A DNA stretch of 44,771 nt from an uncultured Sphingomonadales bacterium (GTDB taxonomy: Bacteria; Pseudomonadota; Alphaproteobacteria; Sphingomonadales; Sphingomonadaceae): contig CAINGT010000026.1 of assembly GCA_903848655.1 (NCBI GenBank), positions 1 to 44,771 of the forward strand, in the 5' to 3' direction. Below the pieces are notes generated by a model that saw nothing but the letters and a program-made list of their open reading frames with translations, was not told where the DNA came from and searched no databases. Position numbers and translations under genes: made by a program. Shown one piece after another: positions 28,032-36,718 of this stretch. Each line of letters starts with the position of its first letter. Positions within the stretch are counted from its first letter, which is position 1.

Positions 28032-29524
28032 CCATCGATGACCCGCTGACCCCGGCACAACTGGTCGCGGTTGCCGAGGGCGCGCCAGTTGCAATCAGTG
28101 CCGCCGCAGCCGCGCGCATCGGTCATGCGCGGCTGCTGGTCGAGGCGATCCTTGCCAGCGGCATTCCGGCTTATGGCGTCAATACCGGCGTGGGCGCGCT
28201 GGTGAACACTGCCGTCGATGGCCCGGCGCAGCGGCGCTTGTCGCGCCAACTGGTGATGAGCCATGCCTGCGGGATCGGCGCGCCGCTGCCCGACACCGCC
28301 GTGCGCGCGATTATCGCCGCGCAAGTGAACCTGTTTGCGCATGGCCGGTCAGGCGTGCGGCTGGCGGTGGTCGAAGCACTGGTCGCGCTGCTCAACCACG
28401 CGGTCATCCCGGTGGTGCCGACCGGGGGTTCGGTCGGATATCTGACGCATATGGCGCATATCGCGCTGGTCTTGATCGGCGAGGGCCAGGCGTGGGTCGG
28501 GGGCCGCGTGCTGCCCGGCGCGGCGGCGCTGGCGAGCGCCGGGCTGGTGCCGCTGGTGCTTGAGGCGAAAGAGGGGTTGAGCCTGCTCAATGGTACCCCT
28601 TGCGCGACCGGGCTTGGCTGCCTGGGCTGGGACCGCGCGCGCCGTATGGTCGAATGCGCCGATGGCGTTGCGGCGCTGACGCTCGAAGCGCTCGGCGCGC
28701 AAATGGCGGCGTTTGATGGCGATGTCTTGCAGCTACGCGTGTCGGCTGGGATCGCGCAATCGGGAGCCAGCGTGCGCCAGTGGCTGGCGGGCAGCACACA
28801 TCCTGGCGCGGGCCGGTTGCAGGATGCACTGTCGCTGCGCGCGGTTCCGCACGTGCATGGCGCGGTGCGCGATGCCGTGGCGCATGGCGAAGCGGTGCTG
28901 GCGGACGAATTGCGTTCGGTCACCGACAATCCGGTGGTCGGCGGCACGTTTGCCGCACCGTGCGTGCAATCACAGGCCCATGCCGTGGCCACCGGTCTGG
29001 CGCTGGCGATGGACAGCCTTGCCATCGCCGCCGCGCATCTGGGGATGATCGCCGAACGGCGGCTGGATCGGCTGGTCAATCCGCTGGTCAGCGGGCTGCC
29101 GCCGTTTCTGGCGAGCGATCCGGGCGTTGCTAGCGGGTTCATGATCGCGCAGTACAGCGCCGCCGCGCTCGTCGGCGAAAACCGCCGCCTTGCCGCGCCC
29201 GCCAGCCTTGACGGCGGGATTACGTCGGCCTTGCAGGAAGACTATCTGGCGCATCCGACCGCCGCCGCGATCAAGGCTTTGGCGCTGCTCGACAATGTTG
29301 CAGTGATTTTGGGGATCGAACTGGCCGCTGCCGCACAGGCGCACGATCTGGCGGTTCCCCCCGCAGCGCGCGCGCCGGGCACCGCCGCGCTGCACCGCCA
29401 TGTGCGCGATCACATCGCGCCTTATGCCGATGATGTGCCAATGGCCGATGTCATCGCCGCCGCCGCCGCGCTGATCCGCGCCGGGCTGCCACCTGCCGGC
29501 CCGAACCGCGCGACGAGTTCGTGA
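28028..29524 (+). CDS. HutH-like aromatic amino acid lyase homologue lacking the MIO tripeptide
   Basis: This is a 498-residue protein of the histidine/phenylalanine ammonia-lyase fold. The N-terminal YGVNTGVG loop keeps the catalytic tyrosine (Tyr49), LLNGTP keeps the substrate asparagine, and ALQEDY keeps the QED motif. The canonical [14 protein letters not shown] motif reads GSVGYLTHMAH (from residue 134). The Ala-Ser-Gly that cyclises to the MIO electrophile is missing through an in-frame three-residue deletion, with Asp replaced by Tyr138. The tyrosine of QDPYCLR is also lost (QDALSLR). It therefore cannot use MIO chemistry as in HutH, and its activity is unknown. The GTG start overlaps the nhaA stop. 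Its last 103 bases overlap hutC on the other strand. The frame is otherwise intact. Confidence 0.88.
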   Translation: MTIDDPLTPAQLVAVAEGAPVAISAAAAARIGHARLLVEAILASGIPAYGVNTGVGALVNTAVDGPAQRRLSRQLVMSHACGIGAPLPDTAVRAIIAAQVNLFAHGRSGVRLAVVEALVALLNHAVIPVVPTGGSVGYLTHMAHIALVLIGEGQAWVGGRVLPGAAALASAGLVPLVLEAKEGLSLLNGTPCATGLGCLGWDRARRMVECADGVAALTLEALGAQMAAFDGDVLQLRVSAGIAQSGASVRQWLAGSTHPGAGRLQDALSLRAVPHVHGAVRDAVAHGEAVLADELRSVTDNPVVGGTFAAPCVQSQAHAVATGLALAMDSLAIAAAHLGMIAERRLDRLVNPLVSGLPPFLASDPGVASGFMIAQYSAAALVGENRRLAAPASLDGGITSALQEDYLAHPTAAAIKALALLDNVAVILGIELAAAAQAHDLAVPPAARAPGTAALHRHVRDHIAPYADDVPMADVIAAAAALIRAGLPPAGPNRATSS

Positions 29525-30213
29525 CTGCCCGCAACGAATGTCTGGCGCACTACCGTCACGCTGTCTGCGCCGCGCCACGTGCGCCGTTCGATGGCGAGGC
29601 AGGCATCGCCGGGGCTTATTCCCAACACTTTGGCTTGCGCGCGGCTGGCGGCAAGCGCGCCGATGCGGTTTTCCGCCTCGGTCCATGGGATATGCCGCAA
29701 CAGCCAGGTACCCGGCGGCTCGGTCGAAAAATCGACCGGCTCAATGGCGGGCACGAGTGCCAGATTGATCAACCGCTCTTCGAGCGCAAAGGCCACGCCA
29801 TCGGCCAGATGCAGCCCGGTCAGCCGCATCACCCGGCCAACGTCGCCCAAGTCCGCCGCCGCCTGCCGGTCGCGCGCGGTGTCGCTGATCTGCCGGTCGA
29901 GCAGGCGAAAGGCATAGACTTGCCCGCGCGCAGTCACCGCAGAGCCAAGATCGGGCACATCGAGCACCATTGCCACCGTGCGCGGCCGGGCAACGAAAGT
30001 TCCCGCGCGTTTGCGCCGTTCGAGCAGGCCGCGCGTCGCCAGCGCCGACAGCGCCTTGTTCACCGTCATCCGCGCGCAGCCATAGCGCGCCATCAGTTCG
30101 AGTTCTGACGGGATGCGATCACCGGGGCGCAGTGTGCCGCTGATAATGCGTGTTTCGATATCCTGCCGGATGCGTTCGTGCAGCGGCAGGGCGGAAAAAC
30201 CCTTCGCGGTCAT
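29422..30213 (-). CDS. hutC: histidine utilisation repressor HutC (GntR/UTRA)
   Basis: This is a 263-residue regulator of the HutC subfamily. A winged helix-turn-helix at about residues 11-75 (LPLHERIRQDIETRIISG, then YGCARMTVNKALSAL) is followed by a UTRA ligand domain with a FALEERLINLALVPAI segment and an end-of-family SHELVARFGP. HutC represses hut genes until urocanate, made by HutH, binds. The ATG at 30213 overlaps the upstream transporter's stop codon as ATGA, so hutF, the transporter and hutC form one operon that may be self-repressed through the palindrome at 33090-33103. The C-terminal 20 or so residues run into the convergent HutH-like gene. Confidence 0.92.
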   Translation of the reverse strand: MTAKGFSALPLHERIRQDIETRIISGTLRPGDRIPSELELMARYGCARMTVNKALSALATRGLLERRKRAGTFVARPRTVAMVLDVPDLGSAVTARGQVYAFRLLDRQISDTARDRQAAADLGDVGRVMRLTGLHLADGVAFALEERLINLALVPAIEPVDFSTEPPGTWLLRHIPWTEAENRIGALAASRAQAKVLGISPGDACLAIERRTWRGADSVTVVRQTFVAGSHELVARFGPAGGSPARISAAAAAMTSAIGTSSA

Positions 30214-31619
30214 CGCAGATTGGCCGGATCGGGCCAGGCGTGGATTTGCGTTTCGCCGATCAGCGACTGGCCCGGCGGCGCGGAACAGGCCGGATCGAGC
30301 ATCGCGCGCACCCGGCGGCCAAACAGCAGCACGAGCAAAGCGCCGCTTCCCGCGATTCCGGCATCGAGCAGCCAATAGCGCACCGGCCCCAGCACTTCGA
30401 TAAATTGCCCCAGCCAGCCGAGCAGGAAATAGGCCAGCGCCATCGCCAGCTTAAACACCCCCATCATCGTTGCGCTGACGCGATAGGGCGCATAGCGCGA
30501 GGTAATCGCACCAGCGGGCGGCTCAAACCACGCGCATGACCAGTCGATGATGAAATAGACCCCGACCAGCGCGACCCACGACACCCCCGGCACCAGCGCC
30601 AGCCCCGCCGCATAGACAAAGGCCAGCGCCACCCCGGCGCAACCGATGCCGATTTTGGTAATATCGTGCGGTTCGCGCCCTTTTGCCGCCCAGCGCTGCC
30701 AGATCATCGCCGATGCGGTAATCGTGCCCATCGCCATCGCCCCGTCGAAGAAATTCATCCACGTGATCGGCATGTCCCAGCCCAGCACGGTATGATCGAC
30801 GGCTTTGTCCGCCCAGACGAGCATTAACGCATAGCATTGCTGATAGGCGGCATTGACGAGCACATAAGGCACGAACACCAGCACGAGCGCGCAAATATTG
30901 CGCCAGTCGGCCCGCCGCAGCGGCTGGCGATGCGCGGCATCGGCCACCGGGCGCAGCGGCAGCCGCCGCCGCCCGGCAAGATACGTCGCTGCGCCGACCA
31001 TCATCCCGATTCCCGCCGCGCCAAACCCCCAATGCCAACCAACGCGTTCGCCCAGCGTGCCGGTGATCAGCGGTGACAGCAGCGAGCCGAGGCTCGACGC
31101 GATGAGAAATAGCGCAAAAGCGCGCGTGCGCCGCGCATCGTCGGGCGCGTACAAATCGCCGACTTGCGACGACAAATTGCCGATCACCAATCCGCCACCG
31201 ACGATCAACAGCCCCAGCGCGACCAGAAACAGCGGCGTGATCGCCATGGCCAAATGCCCCGCCGCCATCAACAGCGCGCCGATGCAGATCGTGCGCGTTT
31301 TGCCTAGCAACCGGTCGGCCAGCCACGCACCGCCCAGCGGCGTGACATAGATGAACCCGGCGTAAAGCCCATAAGTCTGCGAGGCAAAGCCCAGATCGGT
31401 CATCGGCCCGAACAACTGGGTCAGCAGCGCGCGATAGCCCGCCATGCCCCAGACCCGCCCCGCCGCGCCCGATTTGAGCAAGTCCTCGGTCATGTAGAGC
31501 ATCAGCAGCGCTTGCATCCCGTAGAACGAATAGCGTTCCCACAACTGCGTGCCGCAAAGCACCCCAAGCCCTGCGGGATGGCCAAAAAAGCGCGTATCGG
31601 CAGTGCGGCTGCCGGTCAC
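30210..31619 (-). CDS. POT/PTR-family proton-coupled peptide transporter
   Basis: This is a 469-residue MFS transporter of the proton-dependent oligopeptide transporter family, with about twelve to fourteen membrane helices. Helix 1 carries QLWERYSFYGMQALLMLYM, matching the family motif ExxERFxYYG except that the first glutamate is glutamine. Helix 5-type FGAAGIGM and other POT elements are present. In a hut operon it could import histidine-containing dipeptides such as carnosine, or histidine or urocanate; this is inferred from context. The GTG start at 31619 overlaps the hutF stop as GTGA, and the stop overlaps the hutC start as ATGA. Longer upstream frames lie inside hutF and are not real. 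Confidence 0.88.
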   Translation of the reverse strand: MTGSRTADTRFFGHPAGLGVLCGTQLWERYSFYGMQALLMLYMTEDLLKSGAAGRVWGMAGYRALLTQLFGPMTDLGFASQTYGLYAGFIYVTPLGGAWLADRLLGKTRTICIGALLMAAGHLAMAITPLFLVALGLLIVGGGLVIGNLSSQVGDLYAPDDARRTRAFALFLIASSLGSLLSPLITGTLGERVGWHWGFGAAGIGMMVGAATYLAGRRRLPLRPVADAAHRQPLRRADWRNICALVLVFVPYVLVNAAYQQCYALMLVWADKAVDHTVLGWDMPITWMNFFDGAMAMGTITASAMIWQRWAAKGREPHDITKIGIGCAGVALAFVYAAGLALVPGVSWVALVGVYFIIDWSCAWFEPPAGAITSRYAPYRVSATMMGVFKLAMALAYFLLGWLGQFIEVLGPVRYWLLDAGIAGSGALLVLLFGRRVRAMLDPACSAPPGQSLIGETQIHAWPDPANLR

Positions 31620-32980
31620 AGCAGCCGCCCCAGACAGGCGCGATAGGCCGTGCCGATGGCGTCGCGCCGGTGGTGCCGCCCGCCCGCCACGACTTTGACC
31701 CCGCGCCGCCAGACGCAATCGATTGCGCCGCGCCCGGCGGCGAAAATCCAACCATCGAGCAGCGCCTCGGCACCGCGCGCGGCCAGCCCCGGATGTGCGG
31801 CATCGAGACTGACAATATCGGCGGCCAGACCGGGCACGATGCCGCTGGCTGCGCCCAGTGCTTGCGCGCCGCCCGCCAGCGCACCGCCGAACAGCGCGCT
31901 GCCGCTGCGTTCACCCGCGCCGCGTGGCACCAAGTTGCGCCCGCGCCGCACCAGTCGCTGGCCATATTCGAGCCAGCGCAATTCTTCGCTCGCATCGATC
32001 AGCACGTTTGAATCGCTGCCCACGCCAAACCGGCCCCCGGCGGCGAGATAGGGCTCGGCGGGGAACAGCCCATCGCCCAGATTGGCCTCGGTCACCGGGC
32101 ACAGCCCCGCCACCGCGCCGCTCGCCGCCAGCGCGCGGGCTTCGCCATCGGTGATATGCGTGGCATGGATCAGGCACCAGCGCGGATCGACCGGGGCAGC
32201 ATCGAGCAACCATTGCACCGGGCGCGCGCCCGACCACGCAAGGCAGGCTTCGACTTCGGCGGTCTGTTCGGCGATATGAATATGCACCGGCCCGGATGGG
32301 GATAGCGCCAGCAGCTCGGCAAGTTCATCAGGGGTCACCGCGCGCAACGAATGCGGCGCGATTCCCAGCACCGCATCGGGCAGCGCGGCGATGGCGTGGC
32401 GGCTGGCGTCGAACAGGCGGGCATAGCCATCGCGCGATGACACAAACCGCCGCTGATCGCCGCGCGGCGGCACCCCGCCAAACCCCGCATGGGCATAGAA
32501 CACCGGCAGCAGCGTCAGCGCGATGCCGCTGTCGGCGGCGGCTGCGGCAAGCGCCGCACCCATCGCGGCGGGATCGGCATAAGCCGTGCCGTCAAGAGCG
32601 TGGTGCAGATAATGAAACTCGCCAACGCGGGTAAACCCGGTTTCGAGCATTTCGACATAGGCTTGTGCGGCGATGGCGCGGACATCGTCGGGGGTCAGCC
32701 GGTCAAGAAACCGGTACATCACTTCGCGCCACGTCCAAAAGCTGTCGTCGGTCGCGCCCCTGGTTTCAGCCAGCCCGGCCATGCCGCGCTGAAACGCGTG
32801 CGAATGGAGATTGGCCAGCCCCGGAATGGCAATGGCGTGGCAGTGATCGCCCGGCTGCGGCGCGACACCACCGGTAACCGCCGTGATTACGCCGCCTGCA
32901 ACTGCCACGCGCACATTTCTCACCCAGCCTTGCGGGAGCAGGGCCTGCGCAAAGTGCAGCGTAACCGGCGCAGAGGGCAT
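31616..32980 (-). CDS. hutF: formimidoylglutamate deiminase HutF
   Basis: This is a 454-residue amidohydrolase that converts N-formimino-L-glutamate to N-formyl-L-glutamate plus ammonia, step four of the five-step histidine pathway. The zinc motif is in NLHSHAFQRGMAG, with family-specific EFHYLHH further on. Later ligands are in HIHIAEQTAEVEACL and LIHATHI, and the final aspartate is in GVGSDSNVLID. HutF belongs with HutG deformylase, present here, as opposed to the HutE or FTCD routes. The ATG at 32980 has AGGGA nine bases upstream. It heads the minus-strand operon with the POT transporter and hutC and is divergent from hutI. Confidence 0.95.
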   Translation of the reverse strand: MPSAPVTLHFAQALLPQGWVRNVRVAVAGGVITAVTGGVAPQPGDHCHAIAIPGLANLHSHAFQRGMAGLAETRGATDDSFWTWREVMYRFLDRLTPDDVRAIAAQAYVEMLETGFTRVGEFHYLHHALDGTAYADPAAMGAALAAAAADSGIALTLLPVFYAHAGFGGVPPRGDQRRFVSSRDGYARLFDASRHAIAALPDAVLGIAPHSLRAVTPDELAELLALSPSGPVHIHIAEQTAEVEACLAWSGARPVQWLLDAAPVDPRWCLIHATHITDGEARALAASGAVAGLCPVTEANLGDGLFPAEPYLAAGGRFGVGSDSNVLIDASEELRWLEYGQRLVRRGRNLVPRGAGERSGSALFGGALAGGAQALGAASGIVPGLAADIVSLDAAHPGLAARGAEALLDGWIFAAGRGAIDCVWRRGVKVVAGGRHHRRDAIGTAYRACLGRLL

Positions 32981-33025
32981 GGTGGGCAATCCCTAAAAGA
33001 AACACTGAACAAGTACCTCTTAGAT

Positions 33026-33044
33026 CCTCCCCCTTTGGGGGAGG
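33026..33044. repeat. small REP-like hairpin
   Basis: Perfect 8-bp arms (33026-33033 and 33037-33044) with a TTT loop. It belongs to the short REP variant also seen at 44756-44771 and lies in the hutF leader region, 46 bases before the hutF start. Confidence 0.7.
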
Positions 33045-33071
33045 GGTACTCCCGCAAACGACACGCCGATT

Positions 33072-33103
33072 ATGACAAGCCGCTGTGATTATGTCTATAC
33101 ATA
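33072..33103 (+). promoter_or_regulatory. candidate hut promoter and HutC operator
   Basis: The palindrome TATGT-CTAT-ACATA at 33090-33103 lies between the divergent hutF and hutI genes. Its TGT-N4-ACA core resembles sites of GntR/HutC-family repressors. A -35-like ATGACA at 33072-33077 and a -10-like TATACA at 33096-33101 (18-base spacer) place it across the -10 element of a hutI-directed promoter, as expected for a repressor site. Both assignments are by eye. Confidence 0.55.
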
Positions 33104-33153
33104 TTCACCCGCCTGTGGCAGACTTCAGGTTCCCACTCATGCCGGGTTCAGCC

Positions 33154-34368
33154 ATGCGTTGCGATACGATCCTGACCGATGCCCACGTGCTGACGATGGC
33201 CCCCGGTGCGCCGTCGCCCACGGCTCCAATCGCGCACGCACTGGTGGCAATTACCAACGGCCGGATCGTCTATGCCGGGCCAGCCGCCGATGCCCCGCGC
33301 TTTGCGCCGGAGCACACCGTGGCCTGCGACGGGCGGCTGGTGACGCCTGCCCCCATCGATGCCCATACCCATCTGGTGCACGGCGGGCACCGCGCGGGCG
33401 AATTCGAAATGCGGCTCGATGGCGTCAGTTATGAAGCGATTGCCCGCGCCGGGGGCGGGATCGTGGCGACAATGGCAGCGACGCGGCGCGCCTCGGTCGA
33501 TGATCTGGTCGCCGCCGCGCTGCCCCGGCTCGACGCCTTGCTTGCTGAAGGCGTCGGCACGGTCGAGATCAAGTCGGGCTATGGCCTGACCACAGCCAGC
33601 GAGATTGCCATGCTGCGCGCCGCACGGCACTTGGGCACGCTGCGCCCGGTGCGCGTGGTCACGACGTTTCTGGGTGCCCATGCGCTGCCGCCCGAATATG
33701 CCGGGCGCGCCGACGGCTATATCGACCATATCTGCACCGCGATGCTGCCTGCTATCGCCGCCGAAGGTCTGGCCGATAGCGTCGATGCCTTTTGCGAAAC
33801 TATCGCCTTTTCGCCCGATCAAGTGGCAAAAGTGTTTGCAGCGGCAGCGGCGCTCGGGCTGCCGGTGCGGATCCATGCCGAACAATTGTCCAATCAGGGC
33901 GGCGCGGCGCTGGCGGCGCGGCATGGGGCGTTGTCCGCCGACCATCTCGAATATCTTGATCCCGCCGGAATCGCGGCGATGGCCCGCGCGGGCACGGTCG
34001 CCACGCTGTTGCCCGGCGCGTTCTATGTCTGCCGCGAAACGCGGCTGCCGCCGGTCGCGCAATTGCGCGCGGCGGGGGTGCCAATGGCGGTGGCAACCGA
34101 TTGCAACCCCGGCACCAGCCCGATGTCGTCAATCCTGCTGGCGATGAACATGGCGGCCACGCTGTTCCGCCTGACGATTGCCGAATGCTGGCAAGGGGTT
34201 ACGGTCAATGCGGCGCGCGCGCTCGGACTGGCGGGCGAAACCGGAGCGCTGGTGCCGGGGTTGAGCGCCGATATCGCGATCTGGAATGCCGACAGCGCGG
34301 CGGAACTCGTCTATCGGCTGGGTGCGCGCCCGCTCCATGCCCGCATCTGGAAAGGCCAGCTATGCTGA
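33154..34368 (+). CDS. hutI: imidazolonepropionase HutI
   Basis: This is a 404-residue amidohydrolase that opens the imidazolone ring to give N-formimino-L-glutamate, step three of histidine degradation. The metal motif is [25 protein letters not shown], near residue 70. [30 protein letters not shown] and [10 protein letters not shown] are all characteristic of HutI and carry the metal and substrate residues. The ATG at 33154 gives the usual length. An ATG at 33139 is also possible, and frames starting at 33085 would overlap the candidate operator. Its stop overlaps the hutH start by seven bases, making hutI-hutH-hutG-hutU one coupled operon. Confidence 0.95.
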   Translation: MRCDTILTDAHVLTMAPGAPSPTAPIAHALVAITNGRIVYAGPAADAPRFAPEHTVACDGRLVTPAPIDAHTHLVHGGHRAGEFEMRLDGVSYEAIARAGGGIVATMAATRRASVDDLVAAALPRLDALLAEGVGTVEIKSGYGLTTASEIAMLRAARHLGTLRPVRVVTTFLGAHALPPEYAGRADGYIDHICTAMLPAIAAEGLADSVDAFCETIAFSPDQVAKVFAAAAALGLPVRIHAEQLSNQGGAALAARHGALSADHLEYLDPAGIAAMARAGTVATLLPGAFYVCRETRLPPVAQLRAAGVPMAVATDCNPGTSPMSSILLAMNMAATLFRLTIAECWQGVTVNAARALGLAGETGALVPGLSADIAIWNADSAAELVYRLGARPLHARIWKGQLC

Positions 34369-35915
34369 CCCCGACTGACCCGATTGTGCTGATCCCCGGT
34401 GCGGTGCCGCTGGCCGATTGGCGCGCGATCTGGCTTGGCGCGGGCGCGCGGCTGGACCCCGCCGCCGCGCCAGCGATTGCCGCCAGCGCCGCCGCGATCA
34501 CGCGCATTCTGGCCCGGGGCGAGCCAGTTTATGGCATCAACACCGGCTTTGGCAAATTGGCCAGCGTGCGCATCGCCGATGCCGATCTTGCCAGCCTGCA
34601 ACGCAATATCGTGCTCAGCCATGCCGCCGGGACGGGCGCCCCCTCGCCCGTTCCCATCGTGCGGCTGATGATGGCGCTCAAACTCGCCAGCCTTGGCCAA
34701 GGGGCCAGCGGCGTGCGCCCGGCGACGACGGCGCTGCTCGAAGCGATGCTGCACCACGGCCTGACCCCGGTGGTGCCGTGCCAAGGCTCGGTCGGCGCGA
34801 GCGGCGATCTGGCCCCGCTGGCGCATATGACGGCGGCGATGATCGGCGTGGGCGAAATCGATATGGGTGGCGAGCGTCTGCCCGCTGACGTGGCGCTGGC
34901 GCGCGCCGGTCTGGCCCCGATCACGCTCGGCCCCAAAGAAGGCCTCGCGCTGCTCAACGGCACGCAGTTTTCCACCGCCAATGCGCTGGCGGGGCTGTTC
35001 GGCGCGGAGCGCGTGTTTGGTTCGGCGCTGATCACCGGCGCGCTTGCGACCGAAGCGGCCAAAGGGTCCGATACCCCGTTTGACCCGCGCATCCACGCCT
35101 TGCGCCGCCACCCCGGCCAGATTGCGGTCGCCGCAGCGTTGCGCACGCTGATGACAGGCAGCGCCATTCGCGCCAGCCACACGCGCGACGATCCGCGCGT
35201 GCAAGACCCCTACTGTTTGCGTTGCCAGCCGCAAGTGATGGGCGCGGTGCTCGATCTGCTGCGGCAAGCGGCGCAGACGCTGGCAACTGAAGCCAACGGC
35301 GTGTCGGACAATCCGCTGATTTTCGTCGATGAGCGCGGCGGCGATGAAGCGCTGTCGGGCGGCAATTTCCATGCCGAGCCGGTCGCCTTTGCCGCCGACA
35401 TGATCGCGCTGGCGCTGTGCGAGATCGGCTCGCTTGCCGAACGGCGGATCGCAATGCTGGTCGATCCGGCGCTGTCGGGGCTGCCGGCGTTTCTGACTCC
35501 GCACGCCGGATTGCATTCGGGTTTCATGATCCCGCAAGTGACCGCCGCTGCGCTGGTGAGCGAAAACAAGCAGCGCGCCTATCCCGCCAGCGTCGATTCG
35601 ATCCCCACCAGCGCCAATCAGGAAGACCATGTCTCGATGGCGGCGCATGGCGCGCGGCGGCTGGCCGACATGGTCGCCAATGTCGATGCAGTGGTGGGAA
35701 TCGAATATCTGGCGGCGGTGCAAGGTTGCGAGTTTCATGCCCCGCTCGCCTCATCGCCCATGCTCGAAGCGGCGCGCGCGCTGTTGCGCACGCACGTTCC
35801 GCCGCTGGTCGAAGATCGCCACTTTTACCCCGATATCGAAGCGGCCAATGCACTGGTGCGGTCGGGCGCGCTGGTGCGCAGCATCGTGATGGCATTGCCG
35901 GGGGTCTGCGGATGA
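34362..35915 (+). CDS. hutH: histidine ammonia-lyase HutH
   Basis: This is a 517-residue cytoplasmic enzyme that removes ammonia from L-histidine to give urocanate, the first step and the source of the hut inducer. The MIO tripeptide is intact: Ala146-Ser147-Gly148 in [15 protein letters not shown]. Tyr57 in VYGINTGFG, the asparagine in LLNGTQ, the QDPYCLR motif and the QED in NQEDHVSM are all present, so this is a canonical histidase. The ATG at 34362 overlaps hutI and has AAAGG upstream. It contrasts with the second HutH-like protein at 28028-29524, which lacks the tripeptide. Confidence 0.97.
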   Translation: MLTPTDPIVLIPGAVPLADWRAIWLGAGARLDPAAAPAIAASAAAITRILARGEPVYGINTGFGKLASVRIADADLASLQRNIVLSHAAGTGAPSPVPIVRLMMALKLASLGQGASGVRPATTALLEAMLHHGLTPVVPCQGSVGASGDLAPLAHMTAAMIGVGEIDMGGERLPADVALARAGLAPITLGPKEGLALLNGTQFSTANALAGLFGAERVFGSALITGALATEAAKGSDTPFDPRIHALRRHPGQIAVAAALRTLMTGSAIRASHTRDDPRVQDPYCLRCQPQVMGAVLDLLRQAAQTLATEANGVSDNPLIFVDERGGDEALSGGNFHAEPVAFAADMIALALCEIGSLAERRIAMLVDPALSGLPAFLTPHAGLHSGFMIPQVTAAALVSENKQRAYPASVDSIPTSANQEDHVSMAAHGARRLADMVANVDAVVGIEYLAAVQGCEFHAPLASSPMLEAARALLRTHVPPLVEDRHFYPDIEAANALVRSGALVRSIVMALPGVCG

Positions 35916-36718
35916 GCGCGTGGCTTGACATCGAGCGCGGTCCCGCGCCGCTGATCGTCGCCTTTCCGCACGGCGGCACCGGTCTCGCCGATTGCGCGGA
36001 CCAGTTCGCCACGCCGTGGCTGGCACGGGTCGATACCGACTGGTGGATCGCTGATCTCTATGCTTTTGCCCGCGATCTCGGGGCAACCATGATCGCCACG
36101 CGGATCAGCCGGTCGGTGATTGACGTCAACCGCGATCCTTCGGGCGTATCGCTCTATCCGGGGCAGGCCACCACCGGCCTTGTGCCCACCACGACATTTG
36201 CTGGTGAACCACTATCAGCCGAACCTTCTGCCGCAGAAATCGCGCGCCGCCGCGCGGCGTGGTTTGATCCCTATCATGCCGCGCTCACCGCCGAAATCGC
36301 GCGACTGCGCGCCGCCCACGCACGCGTGGTGGTCTATGACGCGCATTCGATCCGCAGCCATATTCCGCGCCTGTTTGACGGTGAACTGCCGCAGATCAAT
36401 ATCGGCACCAATGGCGGCACGACGTGCGCTGCCGAGCTTGCAGCAGGGATGGAACAAGTCGCCGCCGCATCGCCTTACAGCCATGTGATGAATGGCCGGT
36501 TCAAGGGCGGCTGGACCACGCGCCACTATGGCCAGCCCGCCGATGGCGTTCACGCCATCCAGATCGAGCTGGCGATGCGCGGCTATCTGGCCGAACCTGC
36601 CGCGCTGACCGAGGACACTTGGCCCGCCCCGCTCGATCCCGTCCGCGCCGCCGCGCTGCGCCCGGTGCTGACCGCCATGCTAACCCATTGCCTCGCCTTT
36701 GCCACAGGACAGCCATGA
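35912..36718 (+). CDS. hutG: N-formylglutamate deformylase HutG
   Basis: This is a 268-residue zinc hydrolase that cleaves N-formyl-L-glutamate to glutamate and formate, the last step of the five-step pathway. Family motifs include [12 protein letters not shown] near residue 17, [15 protein letters not shown] near 64-78, the [18 protein letters not shown] region, and [10 protein letters not shown]. The start overlaps hutH and the stop overlaps hutU, both as ATGA. The presence of HutF supports this route over direct hydrolysis by a formimidoylglutamase, for which the name HutG is also used. Confidence 0.94.
   Translation: MSAWLDIERGPAPLIVAFPHGGTGLADCADQFATPWLARVDTDWWIADLYAFARDLGATMIATRISRSVIDVNRDPSGVSLYPGQATTGLVPTTTFAGEPLSAEPSAAEIARRRAAWFDPYHAALTAEIARLRAAHARVVVYDAHSIRSHIPRLFDGELPQINIGTNGGTTCAAELAAGMEQVAAASPYSHVMNGRFKGGWTTRHYGQPADGVHAIQIELAMRGYLAEPAALTEDTWPAPLDPVRAAALRPVLTAMLTHCLAFATGQP

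Noticed and set aside
28427..28460. Sequencing error or frameshift explaining the missing MIO tripeptide
   Set aside because: The change is in frame, flanking residues align on both sides, and the remaining 350 codons read normally. A precise nine-base deletion error is unlikely, though not excluded without reads.
34311..35738. 475-codon open frame opposite hutH
   Set aside because: Antisense shadow of an unmistakable histidase; no ribosome-binding sequence or domain.
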